35,148 bases of DNA from Bryobacterales bacterium (GTDB taxonomy: Bacteria; Acidobacteriota; Terriglobia; Bryobacterales; Bryobacteraceae). The stretch covers positions 1 to 35,148 of the forward strand of contig JADZAF010000179.1 of assembly GCA_020852755.1 (NCBI GenBank). The letters are read 5' to 3'. The notes under the pieces are model-generated. The model did not search any database. It was not told where the DNA came from and saw nothing but the letters and a program-made list of their open reading frames with translations. The position numbers and the translations under genes are program-made. Numbering within the stretch: the stretch's first letter is position 1; the number at the start of each line of letters is the position of its first letter. Below, piece by piece: positions 24,367 through 32,676 of this stretch.

Positions 24367-25809
24367 TCATCCCCTACCGTCGCCGGGCTTCCGGCCGCCG
24401 TTGGTTCTTTCGGGCCGGGGCGTATCCGGGGGCCAATACCCGCCGGGGTCCTCCTTCCAGCGCTTGCCGCAGAACCCCGAGATGACGCTCCACTCGGGCG
24501 CCCCCAGGTCGGGATCGGGCTGATATAGAAAGCGCTTCAGGCCGGCCCGCCGCGAGGCCGCCAGGATGCGATGCAGATCGCGCGCGGGCATCGGATCGCC
24601 GTCGTGCGGATGGCGGCCGGAGGACACCCAGGCGATCACCTTGCCCGCATCGCCCACCGCCTCCAGCGCGCGGCGGGTCTCTCCATAGACGATCCGGTCG
24701 AAGAATTCGTCCGGAAATCCCATCTCCAGGTCGGCCATCGATTTCACTCCCGGCAGCTCGAGGCCGAACCATGCCTTCACCACGGCGAAACAGTCTTCCT
24801 CGTTCAGGCCCGGGTTCCACTCCTGGATCTTCTGCGCCCAGCGGCCCACGGTGCCGTACATGCCGTCGAAGCCGCGATGCCAGAAGTAATGCTTGGGGAA
24901 GACGTAATCGAAATAGGGATGCATGCGCTCGTAGTCCTGGGTGGTGAGAATGGAGAAGGCCGCGGAGCGCGGGATGGTTCCCAGCTTGACCTTGCGGCTC
25001 ATCCTGTCCATCTGCCGCCGCACGGCGGCGAAGTAGCCCATGGAACTCTCCTGGCGCATGCGCAGCCAGTAGAGCGAGTCCTCGTCAAGATCGAACAGCG
25101 CCATGCCGGCCAGCAGCCCGGCCGGGGAATGGTAGCGCACCATGCCGGGCGTCAGGTTGTGAAAGCGGTTCCTGAGGCGCCGGATGCCGCGCTCCATGCG
25201 GGCCAGGTCCATGCCCAGCACTTCGTAGCGCAGGCGCTCCCAGCGCCGCAGCTCGAACAGTTCGCCGCCATGATGGAAGGCCAGTTCGTAGTGGTGCTCG
25301 CCGGCGCCGTCGACGATGACGCCCGCCACCTGCGGGAAGGCGTTGACGGCGTCCTGAACTCCGGCGGCGAAGCCCGCCGTCTGGTAGGGATCCTCCTTCA
25401 GGGGCAGGGAACCGCCCATGCGCGGATTGCTGAAGAAGAGGATTTCCCAGCTGCGCCGCGCCATGTCGTCCAGCATGGCGCGCAGTTGTTTCTCCTTGGC
25501 GGTGTCGCGCGGGGTGTCGGGCGGCGGGTCCACTCCGAAAGCGCGGTAAACCTTCGGATCGGCGGGAAACACGGGCAGGTTCGCGCCGCCGGGCTGCATG
25601 AAGTACATGCGGCCGATGGCGATGCCGCGGACGCCGCCCTCTTCCCAGGCGTCGAAGGTGCGCTTGAAATCCGCCATGTATCTTTCGAGCGGGTTGTTGA
25701 TGCGCATCCACGCCGCCATGCGGGGCGGAGCGGCGGCCCGGGCCAGGAGCGGCGCTGCGATCGCCGTTGTGAGAACGTGGCGCCGGGTCACGGCGGCGGG
25801 CTTCGGCAT
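24367..25809 (-). CDS. Tat-secreted protein of unknown function, possible TIM-barrel hydrolase
   Basis: 480 residues. The twin-arginine signal TRRHVLTTAIAAPLLARAAA is at 8-27. The body contains FDAWEEGGVRGIAIGRMYF, VAGVIVDGAGEHHYEL (a candidate acidic/His active site), YFDYVFPKHYFWHRGFDG and KVIAWVSSGRHPHDGDP. Alternating beta and alpha stretches and late acidic residues suggest a barrel fold like distant glycosidases, but I do not recognise the family. It runs into the S9 peptidase gene 27 bp downstream and diverges from the C45-type hydrolase 88 bp away. Confidence 0.65.
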   Translation of the reverse strand: MPKPAAVTRRHVLTTAIAAPLLARAAAPPRMAAWMRINNPLERYMADFKRTFDAWEEGGVRGIAIGRMYFMQPGGANLPVFPADPKVYRAFGVDPPPDTPRDTAKEKQLRAMLDDMARRSWEILFFSNPRMGGSLPLKEDPYQTAGFAAGVQDAVNAFPQVAGVIVDGAGEHHYELAFHHGGELFELRRWERLRYEVLGMDLARMERGIRRLRNRFHNLTPGMVRYHSPAGLLAGMALFDLDEDSLYWLRMRQESSMGYFAAVRRQMDRMSRKVKLGTIPRSAAFSILTTQDYERMHPYFDYVFPKHYFWHRGFDGMYGTVGRWAQKIQEWNPGLNEEDCFAVVKAWFGLELPGVKSMADLEMGFPDEFFDRIVYGETRRALEAVGDAGKVIAWVSSGRHPHDGDPMPARDLHRILAASRRAGLKRFLYQPDPDLGAPEWSVISGFCGKRWKEDPGGYWPPDTPRPERTNGGRKPGDGRG

Positions 25810-25897
25810 TTGTGGTCTATTGTCCTTCCGCGCCCGGCAGGGGTCAAGGCAGGCGCGGCGCGGCCCCCGGGAGTGAGAGAATACTCAGGGTGGTGCC

Positions 25898-26998
25898 ATG
25901 CCGTCACAACTTTCCCGACGCCAGTTTCTGGGAGCGGCCGCCGCGGGACTAGCCATGCCCGCTCCCTTGCCTGCCGAGTACCCTGTCTACCGGGCCGCGG
26001 GGAGCTACCGCGAGCTGGGCCGGCAGCACGGCGAGCAGGCCTCCGCGCGCATCCGGGCGCACGTCGATTACCTGTGCCTGACCCAGAAGCTCTCGCGGGA
26101 AAAACTCCGCAGGAAGGCGCTGCGCTTCCAGCCCCTTTTCGAGCGGCACTGCCCGCACTTGGTGGAGGAGATGCGCGGGCTGGGGGAGGGCGCCGGGATC
26201 GAGTTCGCCGAAGCGCTGGCGGTGAACATCCGCGGCGAGATGGGGCAGGTGAAAGACGAGGGCTGCACCACCTTCGTGATCGGCAAGCGCGGGACGGCCG
26301 CGGGCGGGATCCTGGTGGGCCAGAACAGCGACATGAACACCGAGAACATCCGGCTGGGCTACGTGCTGCATCTGAAGCCGCGCAACAAGCCCGAGGTGAT
26401 GCTGTGGACCTTCGGCGGCATGATCGGCTACCACGGGATGAACAGCGCCGGGGTGGCGCACTTCGCCAACGCGCTGGGCGGAGGCCCGGCCGGACGGTTC
26501 GCCATGCCGCACTACCCGGTGAAGCGCATGATGCTGGAGTGCGAGCGCCTGGAGCAGGTGGTGGAACTGCTGGAGCGCATCCCGCTGGCCTCCAGCGGCA
26601 ACTACGTGCTCTGCGACGGGGCGGGCGCGATCCTGGACGCGGAGGCGACCCCCGCCGGTCCGCAGCTGCTGCGCGACCAGGGCGCGGGATTCCTGGCTCA
26701 CACCAACCATTTCCTGGCGCCCCGCTACGCCACTCCGGAGAACCACCGGCAGGGCTGGAAGGACTCGTTTCCGCGGCTGGAGCGGATGAACGGCCTGATT
26801 CAGAACCGGTTCGGAAGCCTGACGGTGGAGGATTTGCAGGGCTTTCTGAGCGACCACTCGGGCCGGCCTGCGTCCATTTGCCGGCACGACGGCGACAGCC
26901 GCACGGTGGCGGGGATCATCGCGGAACCGGCCCGGAGGCGCATGCACGTGGCGGCCGGCAACCCCTGCGAGAGCCGGTTCGCGACTTACTCGCTGTGA
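25898..26998 (+). CDS. Tat-secreted C45-family Ntn hydrolase (acyltransferase/amidase-like)
   Basis: 366 residues. It begins with a twin-arginine signal, SRRQFLGAAAAGLA (6-19). The body matches the C45/AAT (isopenicillin-N acyltransferase-like) Ntn-hydrolase fold: YRELGRQHGEQ at about 37-47, EGCTTFVI with the nucleophile candidate C123, GQNSDMN, and GMNSAGVAHFANAL. In this family self-cleavage before the Cys exposes the active N-terminus. Family members cleave or transfer acyl groups from amides. The substrate is unknown. GGGTGG shortly before ATG 25898 may be its ribosome-binding site. Confidence 0.85.
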   Translation: MPSQLSRRQFLGAAAAGLAMPAPLPAEYPVYRAAGSYRELGRQHGEQASARIRAHVDYLCLTQKLSREKLRRKALRFQPLFERHCPHLVEEMRGLGEGAGIEFAEALAVNIRGEMGQVKDEGCTTFVIGKRGTAAGGILVGQNSDMNTENIRLGYVLHLKPRNKPEVMLWTFGGMIGYHGMNSAGVAHFANALGGGPAGRFAMPHYPVKRMMLECERLEQVVELLERIPLASSGNYVLCDGAGAILDAEATPAGPQLLRDQGAGFLAHTNHFLAPRYATPENHRQGWKDSFPRLERMNGLIQNRFGSLTVEDLQGFLSDHSGRPASICRHDGDSRTVAGIIAEPARRRMHVAAGNPCESRFATYSL

Positions 26999-27009
26999 GG
27001 GGGCAGGCA

Positions 27010-27033
27010 GGGGCAGCCTGGGGCTCCTGCCCC
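27010..27033 (+). terminator. Hairpin downstream of the C45-type hydrolase
   Basis: 27010-27016 pairs with 27027-27033 (seven G/C-rich pairs, ten-base loop), 12 bp after the stop. No T run follows, so termination here would need help. A second small hairpin (27092-27097 with 27102-27107, GTTT loop) lies further on. Otherwise 27034-27289 shows nothing I can name. Confidence 0.35.
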
Positions 27034-27289
27034 GGCATCCGCCGCAAAGAAATCCGAGTTTCCCGCTAAATGAACCTGTATGTCTTGAAGCACCCGGGTT
27101 TCCGGGTTACATATTCAGGCATGCGTGTACTCAGTTGCGCATTCCTGACCCATCATTGCCGCAGTGACTCCCGCAGTAAGTCAACGCCGCGTCGATCTGC
27201 GAAACACCTATGAGCGGCCGGATGTGAAAGCGGGCGCGGCGCCGGGCGGGCCTGGGCCACGAGGTCCCTGCCGGCGCCGTACTACCGTC

Positions 27290-28759
27290 TCAGAACTTCC
27301 GTGACCAGTATTTCGGCCAGCGCTCCACTACCACTTTCTTCTCGGTATAGAACTCTACGGCATCACGTCCCTGGGCGTGCACGGTGCCGAAAAAGCTGTC
27401 CTTCCACCCGCTGAAGGGGAAGTAAGCCATGGGGGCGGCCACCCCGATGTTGATGCCGATGTTGCCCGCCGGGGTCTCGTTGCGGAACTTGCGCGCCGCG
27501 GCGCCGCTGGAAGTAAAGAGCGAGGCCTGGTTGCCGTAGGCGCTGCGCGAAAGGATGGCGATGGCCTCGTCCAGCGAGGCGGCCTCCACCAGGCTGAGCA
27601 CGGGACCGAAGATCTCGGTGTCCACCAGCGGGCTGTCCGGGGAAACGCCTTCGAGGATGACCGGGCCGATGAAGTTGCCTTCCTCGAAGCCGCCGACCTT
27701 CAGGCCCCTGCCGTCAAGCACTGCCGACGCGCCGGAGCGCAAACCCTGGTCCACCAGTCCCTCGATCCGCTGGAGGCTCTGTGGCGTGATCACCGGTCCC
27801 ATCTGCACGCCCTGCTCGAAGCCGCAGCCGACCTTGAGCGAGCCGGCCAGCCCGGCAATGCTCCGCCGGAAGCGCTCGCGCGCCTCGCCCACCGTGATGG
27901 CCGCGGATACGGCCAGGCAGCGCTGGCCCGCGCAGCCGAACGCGCTGTCGCACACCACCTGGGAGGCCGAATCGAGGTCGGCATCGGGCAGCACCACCAC
28001 GTGATTCTTGGCCCCGCCCTGGCATTGCGCTTTCTTCCCTTTGGCCGCCGCGCGCGCGTACACCGCTTTGGCCGCCGGAGTGGATCCCACGAAGCTGACG
28101 GCCCGCACCAGGGGGTGGTCGATCAGGGCTTCCGCGGCCGGCCTGGCCCCGTTCACCACGTTCACAACGCCCGGCGGCAGTCCGGTCCGGCCGATCAGCT
28201 CGACGATGCGCTGCATGGTGAGCGGGACCTTCTCCGAAGGCTTCAGCACCAGGCAGTTTCCACACGCGATCGCGTAGGGCAGGAACCACAGCGGGATCAT
28301 GGCCGGGAAGTTGAACGGCGTGATCACCGCCACCACCCCCAGCGGCTGGCGGAACAGGATCTCGTCGATGCCGGAGGCCACGTCCTCCAGGTTGTAGCCC
28401 TGCATCAGGGCGGGGATGCCGCAGGCCACCTCCACGTTCTCGATGCCGCGCCGCAATTCGCCCCGGGATTCCGGCAGAGTCTTGCCGTTCTCGCGGGTGA
28501 TCAGGCTGGCGATCTCTTCGAAATGCTCCTCCAGCAACTGCTTCAGGCGGAACAGGAACTGGATGCGATCGGCGGGAGGTGTCGCGCGCCATGCGGGGAA
28601 GGCCCGGGCGGCCGCTTCTGCCGCGCAGTTCACGTCCGCGGCATCGCCCTCCGGAGCCAGCGCCAGCACTTCGCCCGTGGCCGGGTTGATCACGGGCAGG
28701 CGCCCGCCGGATGGCGGCTCGCGCCACTCGCCGTCGATGTAATTCGGTATCACTGCCAT
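27290..28759 (-). CDS. mmsA: CoA-acylating methylmalonate-semialdehyde dehydrogenase
   Basis: 489 residues of the aldehyde dehydrogenase superfamily. The nucleophile is C281 in GCAGQRCLA. The NAD-binding PFNFP is at 148-152. The general-base glutamate of ordinary aldehyde dehydrogenases is replaced by Asn in GGAKNH (248-253), the mark of the CoA-dependent methylmalonate/malonate-semialdehyde branch. It would make propionyl-CoA (or acetyl-CoA) from the semialdehyde in valine, pyrimidine or inositol breakdown; none of those pathway genes is nearby. ATG 28759 has a strong AGGAGG eight bases upstream. The upstream palindromic repeat begins about 20 bp before the start. Confidence 0.93.
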   Translation of the reverse strand: MAVIPNYIDGEWREPPSGGRLPVINPATGEVLALAPEGDAADVNCAAEAAARAFPAWRATPPADRIQFLFRLKQLLEEHFEEIASLITRENGKTLPESRGELRRGIENVEVACGIPALMQGYNLEDVASGIDEILFRQPLGVVAVITPFNFPAMIPLWFLPYAIACGNCLVLKPSEKVPLTMQRIVELIGRTGLPPGVVNVVNGARPAAEALIDHPLVRAVSFVGSTPAAKAVYARAAAKGKKAQCQGGAKNHVVVLPDADLDSASQVVCDSAFGCAGQRCLAVSAAITVGEARERFRRSIAGLAGSLKVGCGFEQGVQMGPVITPQSLQRIEGLVDQGLRSGASAVLDGRGLKVGGFEEGNFIGPVILEGVSPDSPLVDTEIFGPVLSLVEAASLDEAIAILSRSAYGNQASLFTSSGAAARKFRNETPAGNIGINIGVAAPMAYFPFSGWKDSFFGTVHAQGRDAVEFYTEKKVVVERWPKYWSRKF

Positions 28760-28774
28760 GTCAGGATCCTCCTT

Positions 28775-28844
28775 GAGTTTCGGTGACAGGCTACACAACC
28801 CCCAAACTCACCGAAATTTGGGGGTTGTGTAGCCTGACACCGAA
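28775..28844. repeat. Full palindromic intergenic repeat (two inverted units)
   Basis: 28779-28806 and 28817-28844 are inverted copies, 27 of 28 positions paired (mismatch A28786/A28837), separated by ten bases. The loop, CTCACCGAAA, is itself complementary to the outermost bases TTTCGGTGAG of an arm, so an alternative 9-bp fold exists (28778-28786 with 28808-28816). One arm recurs at 9011-9045 with a single change. The right half overlaps the last codons of the upstream secreted-protein gene; the left edge abuts the mmsA ribosome-binding site. Confidence 0.93.
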
Positions 28845-30724
28845 GCTCCGTAGCGGGTCATGCCCAGCCGCAGCCGCGCGGTCTTGCCGGCCGGCAGGCG
28901 GACTTCGATGTGCCGCCCGCCAACCGGGGCGCCGTTTACCTCGGTGAAAGTATGCTCGCCGAAAGCGCCCGCCTGCACGATCACTCTGCGTTCGTGAACC
29001 GCGCCGGTATTCACCAGGGTCAGCCGGATGCCACGGGCGTCAATTGCCTCCACCAGCGCGGCGGTGTCCTCCGGCAGCCCCGGCCGCTTGCGCAGGGCGT
29101 CGAAGTAACGGACCTGCGCGCGCAGCAGGCCTCCGTTGAAGCAGGGGAAGGGCGCTCCCATGGCGGCCTGGGTCAGGCCGTTGGTCACCACGGGGTTCTG
29201 TTCGGTGACGGTCTGGCTTTTCCAGAGGTGCTCCCACGTGCCGCCGCGGATACGGTCCACGCAGCGCATCACCTGTTGGTACTCCGCCTGCATCACCTTC
29301 ACCGGCCAGTCCGGGTTCGACCCGGCCAAATACATCAGGTGCGGCGCTTCGTTGCGCCGGTTCTGATTGCGGTGCGGAACGTCGCTCAGCACGAAGTTCC
29401 AGTCGATCAGCGTCCCGTCGGGACGCCAGGCCTCGGCGCCCGGGTCGGGCGCGTTGGGCGAGTCGGCGTAGGCGTAAGCGTAGGGACCGTGTTTGGCCCC
29501 CTTCAGAATCCGCTCCACCCGCTTCCAGTCGGCTTCGGAAAGCGATGCGTGCCAGAGGTGGCTCACCACGTACGGCTCCAGCGGGCGAAAGTCCTCCCAG
29601 CCGCCCGGCCCGTAGCGAAAGGGAACCAGCAGGTCGCCGCCGCGCACCACGGCCTGGGCGAGGAGAACATCGATCTGCGAGCGCAGCAGGTCCAGGTAGC
29701 GCGCGTCGCCGCTCAACAGGTAGGCGCACTCGGAGGCGGTGATCAGCGAGTTGAAGATCATCTCCAGGGAGTAGCGCCCGGTCCATCCGAAGAAGCCGCC
29801 CCACCATTGCCCCTTGCGGTACTCGCCGATCCTGCCGGTGAGGCCGATGTTGTCGGGGATGATGCCGCCGTTCTCCCGGGTGCGCGCCATCCAGGCATCC
29901 ACGTATTCGAGCACCCAGCGCTTGTATTTTTCCTCGCCGGTCAGCAGGTAGGCGTGCGTCACCAGGCCGGTGACGGCGAGGTTCATGATCACGTCGCCGC
30001 GCAGCACGACGTCGTCGTACATCTTCTGGATCTCGCGCGCGCGGGCGGGGTCCTTGGCCCACCCGCGTTCCAGCTTGGGAACCAGCGGGTGCAGGCTGGC
30101 GTGCCCGTAGTCCAGTACGTAGCCGGCGTCGGAGTGAAACTCCGGACCGGCGCTGCCGTTGAGCGGCGAGCGGATGATCTTGTGCCTGGGATCGTAGTTG
30201 GGCGCCTCGGGATCTTCGCCCAGGTAGTAGCCCGCGAAGCGTTTGGCCCGCGCCACATTCTCGCGGATACCCGGGTCGGCCAGCCCAAAGTACTGGAAGC
30301 CGACGTAGCCTTCCGAGGTGTGCAGCATGTCGTAGTGCTTCGGAAACTCGCCCCGCATGCTGCCGCGCTCGTAGCTCCACTGGCGGGCGATGGCGCTGAA
30401 GGCTTCGAGGGAGCGGTCCAGCAGCCACTCGTCTCCGCCGATGGCATAGAACAGCGGCCAGCTGGCGAAGGATTCGAGGTCGTCGTCCAGCTTGCCGCTC
30501 CTGCGCAGCGCGCCGCCGCGTTCCGTGAAGGCGCTCCAGTAGAGCGGGGCGGCTTCGTTCATGGCGCGGATGAGCTGGCGCTGGAGCAGGGCCCACTGGG
30601 GAACCGGCTCCGTCCCGCCGGCGGTGACAACCGGGATCGCCGGCGCTGGCTGAGCGGCGGTGAGCGGCAGAGCCACGGCCAGGGTGAGCAGGGCTGTGAT
30701 GACGCGGTGTACGAGCGTATGCAT
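28808..30724 (-). CDS. Secreted alpha/alpha-barrel-like protein of unknown function
   Basis: 638 residues. A signal peptide (about 1-24, ending LTAAQ) is followed by a long, mostly helical domain (about 40-530) rich in Trp and Tyr, with repeated patterns such as YLLTGEEKYKRWVLEYVDAW and YLLSGDARYLDLLRSQID that look like hairpins of a six- or seven-hairpin glycosidase or lyase barrel. A beta-rich tail follows. I do not recognise a catalytic signature. ATG 30724 is preferred because a TATAAT lies at 30746-30741, overlapping the alternative ATG at 30742. The last ten residues, VSGYTTPKFR, and the stop are encoded by the palindromic repeat, so the original C-terminus was probably altered by it. 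Confidence 0.68.
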   Translation of the reverse strand: MHTLVHRVITALLTLAVALPLTAAQPAPAIPVVTAGGTEPVPQWALLQRQLIRAMNEAAPLYWSAFTERGGALRRSGKLDDDLESFASWPLFYAIGGDEWLLDRSLEAFSAIARQWSYERGSMRGEFPKHYDMLHTSEGYVGFQYFGLADPGIRENVARAKRFAGYYLGEDPEAPNYDPRHKIIRSPLNGSAGPEFHSDAGYVLDYGHASLHPLVPKLERGWAKDPARAREIQKMYDDVVLRGDVIMNLAVTGLVTHAYLLTGEEKYKRWVLEYVDAWMARTRENGGIIPDNIGLTGRIGEYRKGQWWGGFFGWTGRYSLEMIFNSLITASECAYLLSGDARYLDLLRSQIDVLLAQAVVRGGDLLVPFRYGPGGWEDFRPLEPYVVSHLWHASLSEADWKRVERILKGAKHGPYAYAYADSPNAPDPGAEAWRPDGTLIDWNFVLSDVPHRNQNRRNEAPHLMYLAGSNPDWPVKVMQAEYQQVMRCVDRIRGGTWEHLWKSQTVTEQNPVVTNGLTQAAMGAPFPCFNGGLLRAQVRYFDALRKRPGLPEDTAALVEAIDARGIRLTLVNTGAVHERRVIVQAGAFGEHTFTEVNGAPVGGRHIEVRLPAGKTARLRLGMTRYGASVSGYTTPKFR

Positions 30725-30740
30725 GATGTGGCTGCGGTCC

Positions 30741-30746
30741 ATTATA
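30741..30746 (-). promoter_or_regulatory. Perfect -10 box of the secreted alpha-barrel-like gene
   Basis: TATAAT on the minus strand, 17 bp before ATG 30724. No convincing -35 is seen. If used, the transcript starts only about ten bases before the start codon, giving a very short leader. It lies in the 68-bp divergent gap to the GH50-like gene. Confidence 0.35.
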
Positions 30747-30792
30747 GTCGGCGGCCGGGAGGCGTATATTGGGTTCTCCAGGGAGAGTCGTC

Positions 30793-32646
30793 ATGATGCG
30801 ATTTCTGATGGCCGCGGCCGGGCTTGCTCTTGCTCTGAACGCGGCCGCCGCGCCGCGGCGGGTGGTGTTCGAGGGCGCCGAATCCGAGCACCGCTGGGCG
30901 GTGGAGGATTTGGACCTGCCGCGCGACTGGACCGGATACAACTACCTGGCGCTGGAGTTGCGCGCCTCTTCGCCGCAGCGCTTCTCGCTGATTGTCTATA
31001 GCGCGGATCGTGTGCAGCGCCGGCAATTGCACCCGCTGCCCGGCGTGTGGATCCGCGCGGCGGTGCCGCTGCAATATTTCCGCCAGCCCAACCGCGCGGG
31101 ATTCGACCTGGCGTCGGTCGGCAAAGTGCCGCGCGATTCCTTCTGGATCAGCACGGGCGGCGTGTATGGCGAGCTAAACGCCGTGGATGCCGTCGGGGTG
31201 GCCATGCAGGCTCCGCTGGGCGGGCCGGTGCTGGATATCCGGTCGGCGGCCCTGGCGAAGGAAGACCCGGGGTCCGGCGTTCTGGACCGGAAACCGGTCG
31301 TGGACGAGTTCGGCCAGTGGATTCCGGCCGACTGGCCGGGCAAGGCGCGCAGCCTGGAACAACTCAGGAAGGAATGGGCGGCGGAGGAAGCGGCCCTGGG
31401 CGCGGGAGATTTCGGCTACTGCCGCTACGGCGGGTATCGGAACACCAGGGCCCGGGCCACCGGCTTCTTCCGCGTGGAACAGGTGGACGGCCGCTGGTGG
31501 TTCGTCGATCCCGACGGGCACCTGTTCTTTTCCACCAGCTCGACCGGTATCGGCGCCGGCGGAGGCGACGCGCGCCTGAAGGGACGCGAGGATTACTTCG
31601 CCGCGCTGCCTCCGGTGGACGAGGCGCCTCCGCCCGGACGCCGCCCGCAGACCGGCTTCTACACCTGGAACCTTCAGCGCCGGCACGGCCCGGAGTGGAA
31701 GACGAAGTGGATCGAACTTGCCCTCAGGCGGCTGGACGCGTGGGGCATGAACACGATCGGCAACTGGAGCGACTCCGCGCTGTGGGATGCCCGGCGCAAG
31801 GCCTACGCGGTCAACCTTCGCGGCTGGGGCATGGAGACGGGCTACATGGGGATGCCGGACGTCTTCTCCGAGGAGTTCCCCCGGATTGCGGACAAGGCGG
31901 CCGCGGAACAGTGCGGGCCGCGCCGGAACGACCCCTACCTGCTGGGCTATTTCATCGCCAACGAGCCGCCCTGGCCGGGCCGGGAGTCGCTGGTGGTGGA
32001 CCTGATCCTCGAGCGGCCGCCCAGCGCCATCCAGCGCGAGGCCAAGGCGTTTCTGGCCGGCGGCGACACGCCCGAGCGGCGCAGGCAGTTCATCTACCGC
32101 GCGTTCGACCGCTACCTGGAGGTGATCAACGCGGCCATACGCCGGCACGACCCCAATCACCTGAACCTGGGTCTGCGTTTCGGGGGCGGTGTCCCGCCCG
32201 CCGAGATGCTGCGGGCGTCCAGGGCTTTCGACGTGTACAGCATGAACGTGTATTCCACGGCGGTGAACCCCAAAGTGCTTGAGGAGATCTACCGGGTGAC
32301 CGGGCGGCCCATCATCGTGGGCGAGTTTCACTTCGGAGTGCCGGGCCGCGGACTGGCGCCCGGGCTGGTGCAGGTGCGCGACCAGGCCGAGCGCGGCGCG
32401 GCCTACCGCTATTACGTGGAGCAGGCGGCCGCGTTTCCCGCTTTCATCGGAACGAGCTGGTTCCAGTGGGTGGACCAGCCCTCCACGGGCCGCATGGACG
32501 GGGAGAACTACAACATCGGGCTGGTGGACGTAACCGACCGGCCGTACCGCGAGCTGATCGAGGCGATGAAGGCGGCTCACCGTCGCCTGCGGAGCGTGCA
32601 CGCGGGGAGCACGCCCCCGTTCGACAGGAAGCCGCGGGCGCAGTGA
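30793..32646 (+). CDS. Exported beta-agarase-like glycoside hydrolase (GH50-like)
   Basis: 617 residues. A signal peptide (about 1-20, ALNAAAA) is followed by a beta-rich N-terminal domain (about 22-150) and a TIM barrel. VDPDGHLFFSTSSTGIG opens the barrel as in beta-agarases. E391 in YFIANEPPW fits the acid/base and E511 in IIVGEFHFG the nucleophile. Real substrates of soil members need not be agar. ATG 30793 is used, with GGGAG about eight bases upstream; an ATG at 30769 would spoil the signal peptide. It converges with the second TonB receptor gene (30 bp between stops). Confidence 0.8.
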   Translation: MMRFLMAAAGLALALNAAAAPRRVVFEGAESEHRWAVEDLDLPRDWTGYNYLALELRASSPQRFSLIVYSADRVQRRQLHPLPGVWIRAAVPLQYFRQPNRAGFDLASVGKVPRDSFWISTGGVYGELNAVDAVGVAMQAPLGGPVLDIRSAALAKEDPGSGVLDRKPVVDEFGQWIPADWPGKARSLEQLRKEWAAEEAALGAGDFGYCRYGGYRNTRARATGFFRVEQVDGRWWFVDPDGHLFFSTSSTGIGAGGGDARLKGREDYFAALPPVDEAPPPGRRPQTGFYTWNLQRRHGPEWKTKWIELALRRLDAWGMNTIGNWSDSALWDARRKAYAVNLRGWGMETGYMGMPDVFSEEFPRIADKAAAEQCGPRRNDPYLLGYFIANEPPWPGRESLVVDLILERPPSAIQREAKAFLAGGDTPERRRQFIYRAFDRYLEVINAAIRRHDPNHLNLGLRFGGGVPPAEMLRASRAFDVYSMNVYSTAVNPKVLEEIYRVTGRPIIVGEFHFGVPGRGLAPGLVQVRDQAERGAAYRYYVEQAAAFPAFIGTSWFQWVDQPSTGRMDGENYNIGLVDVTDRPYRELIEAMKAAHRRLRSVHAGSTPPFDRKPRAQ

Positions 32647-32676
32647 CGCCGGCCGGTTTCCGATCGGCTCTTGTGG

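Noticed and set aside
22720..24528. 602-codon plus-strand open frame opposite the S9 peptidase
   Set aside because: The opposite strand encodes a full Ser-Asp-His peptidase; this frame shows no domain.
26999..27289. Possible RNA gene in the gap after the C45-type hydrolase
   Set aside because: Only small unrelated hairpins were found; no tRNA or known ncRNA fold.
28910..30796. 628-codon plus-strand open frame opposite the secreted alpha-barrel-like gene
   Set aside because: Same type of mirror frame; the minus strand has the signal peptide and structured sequence.
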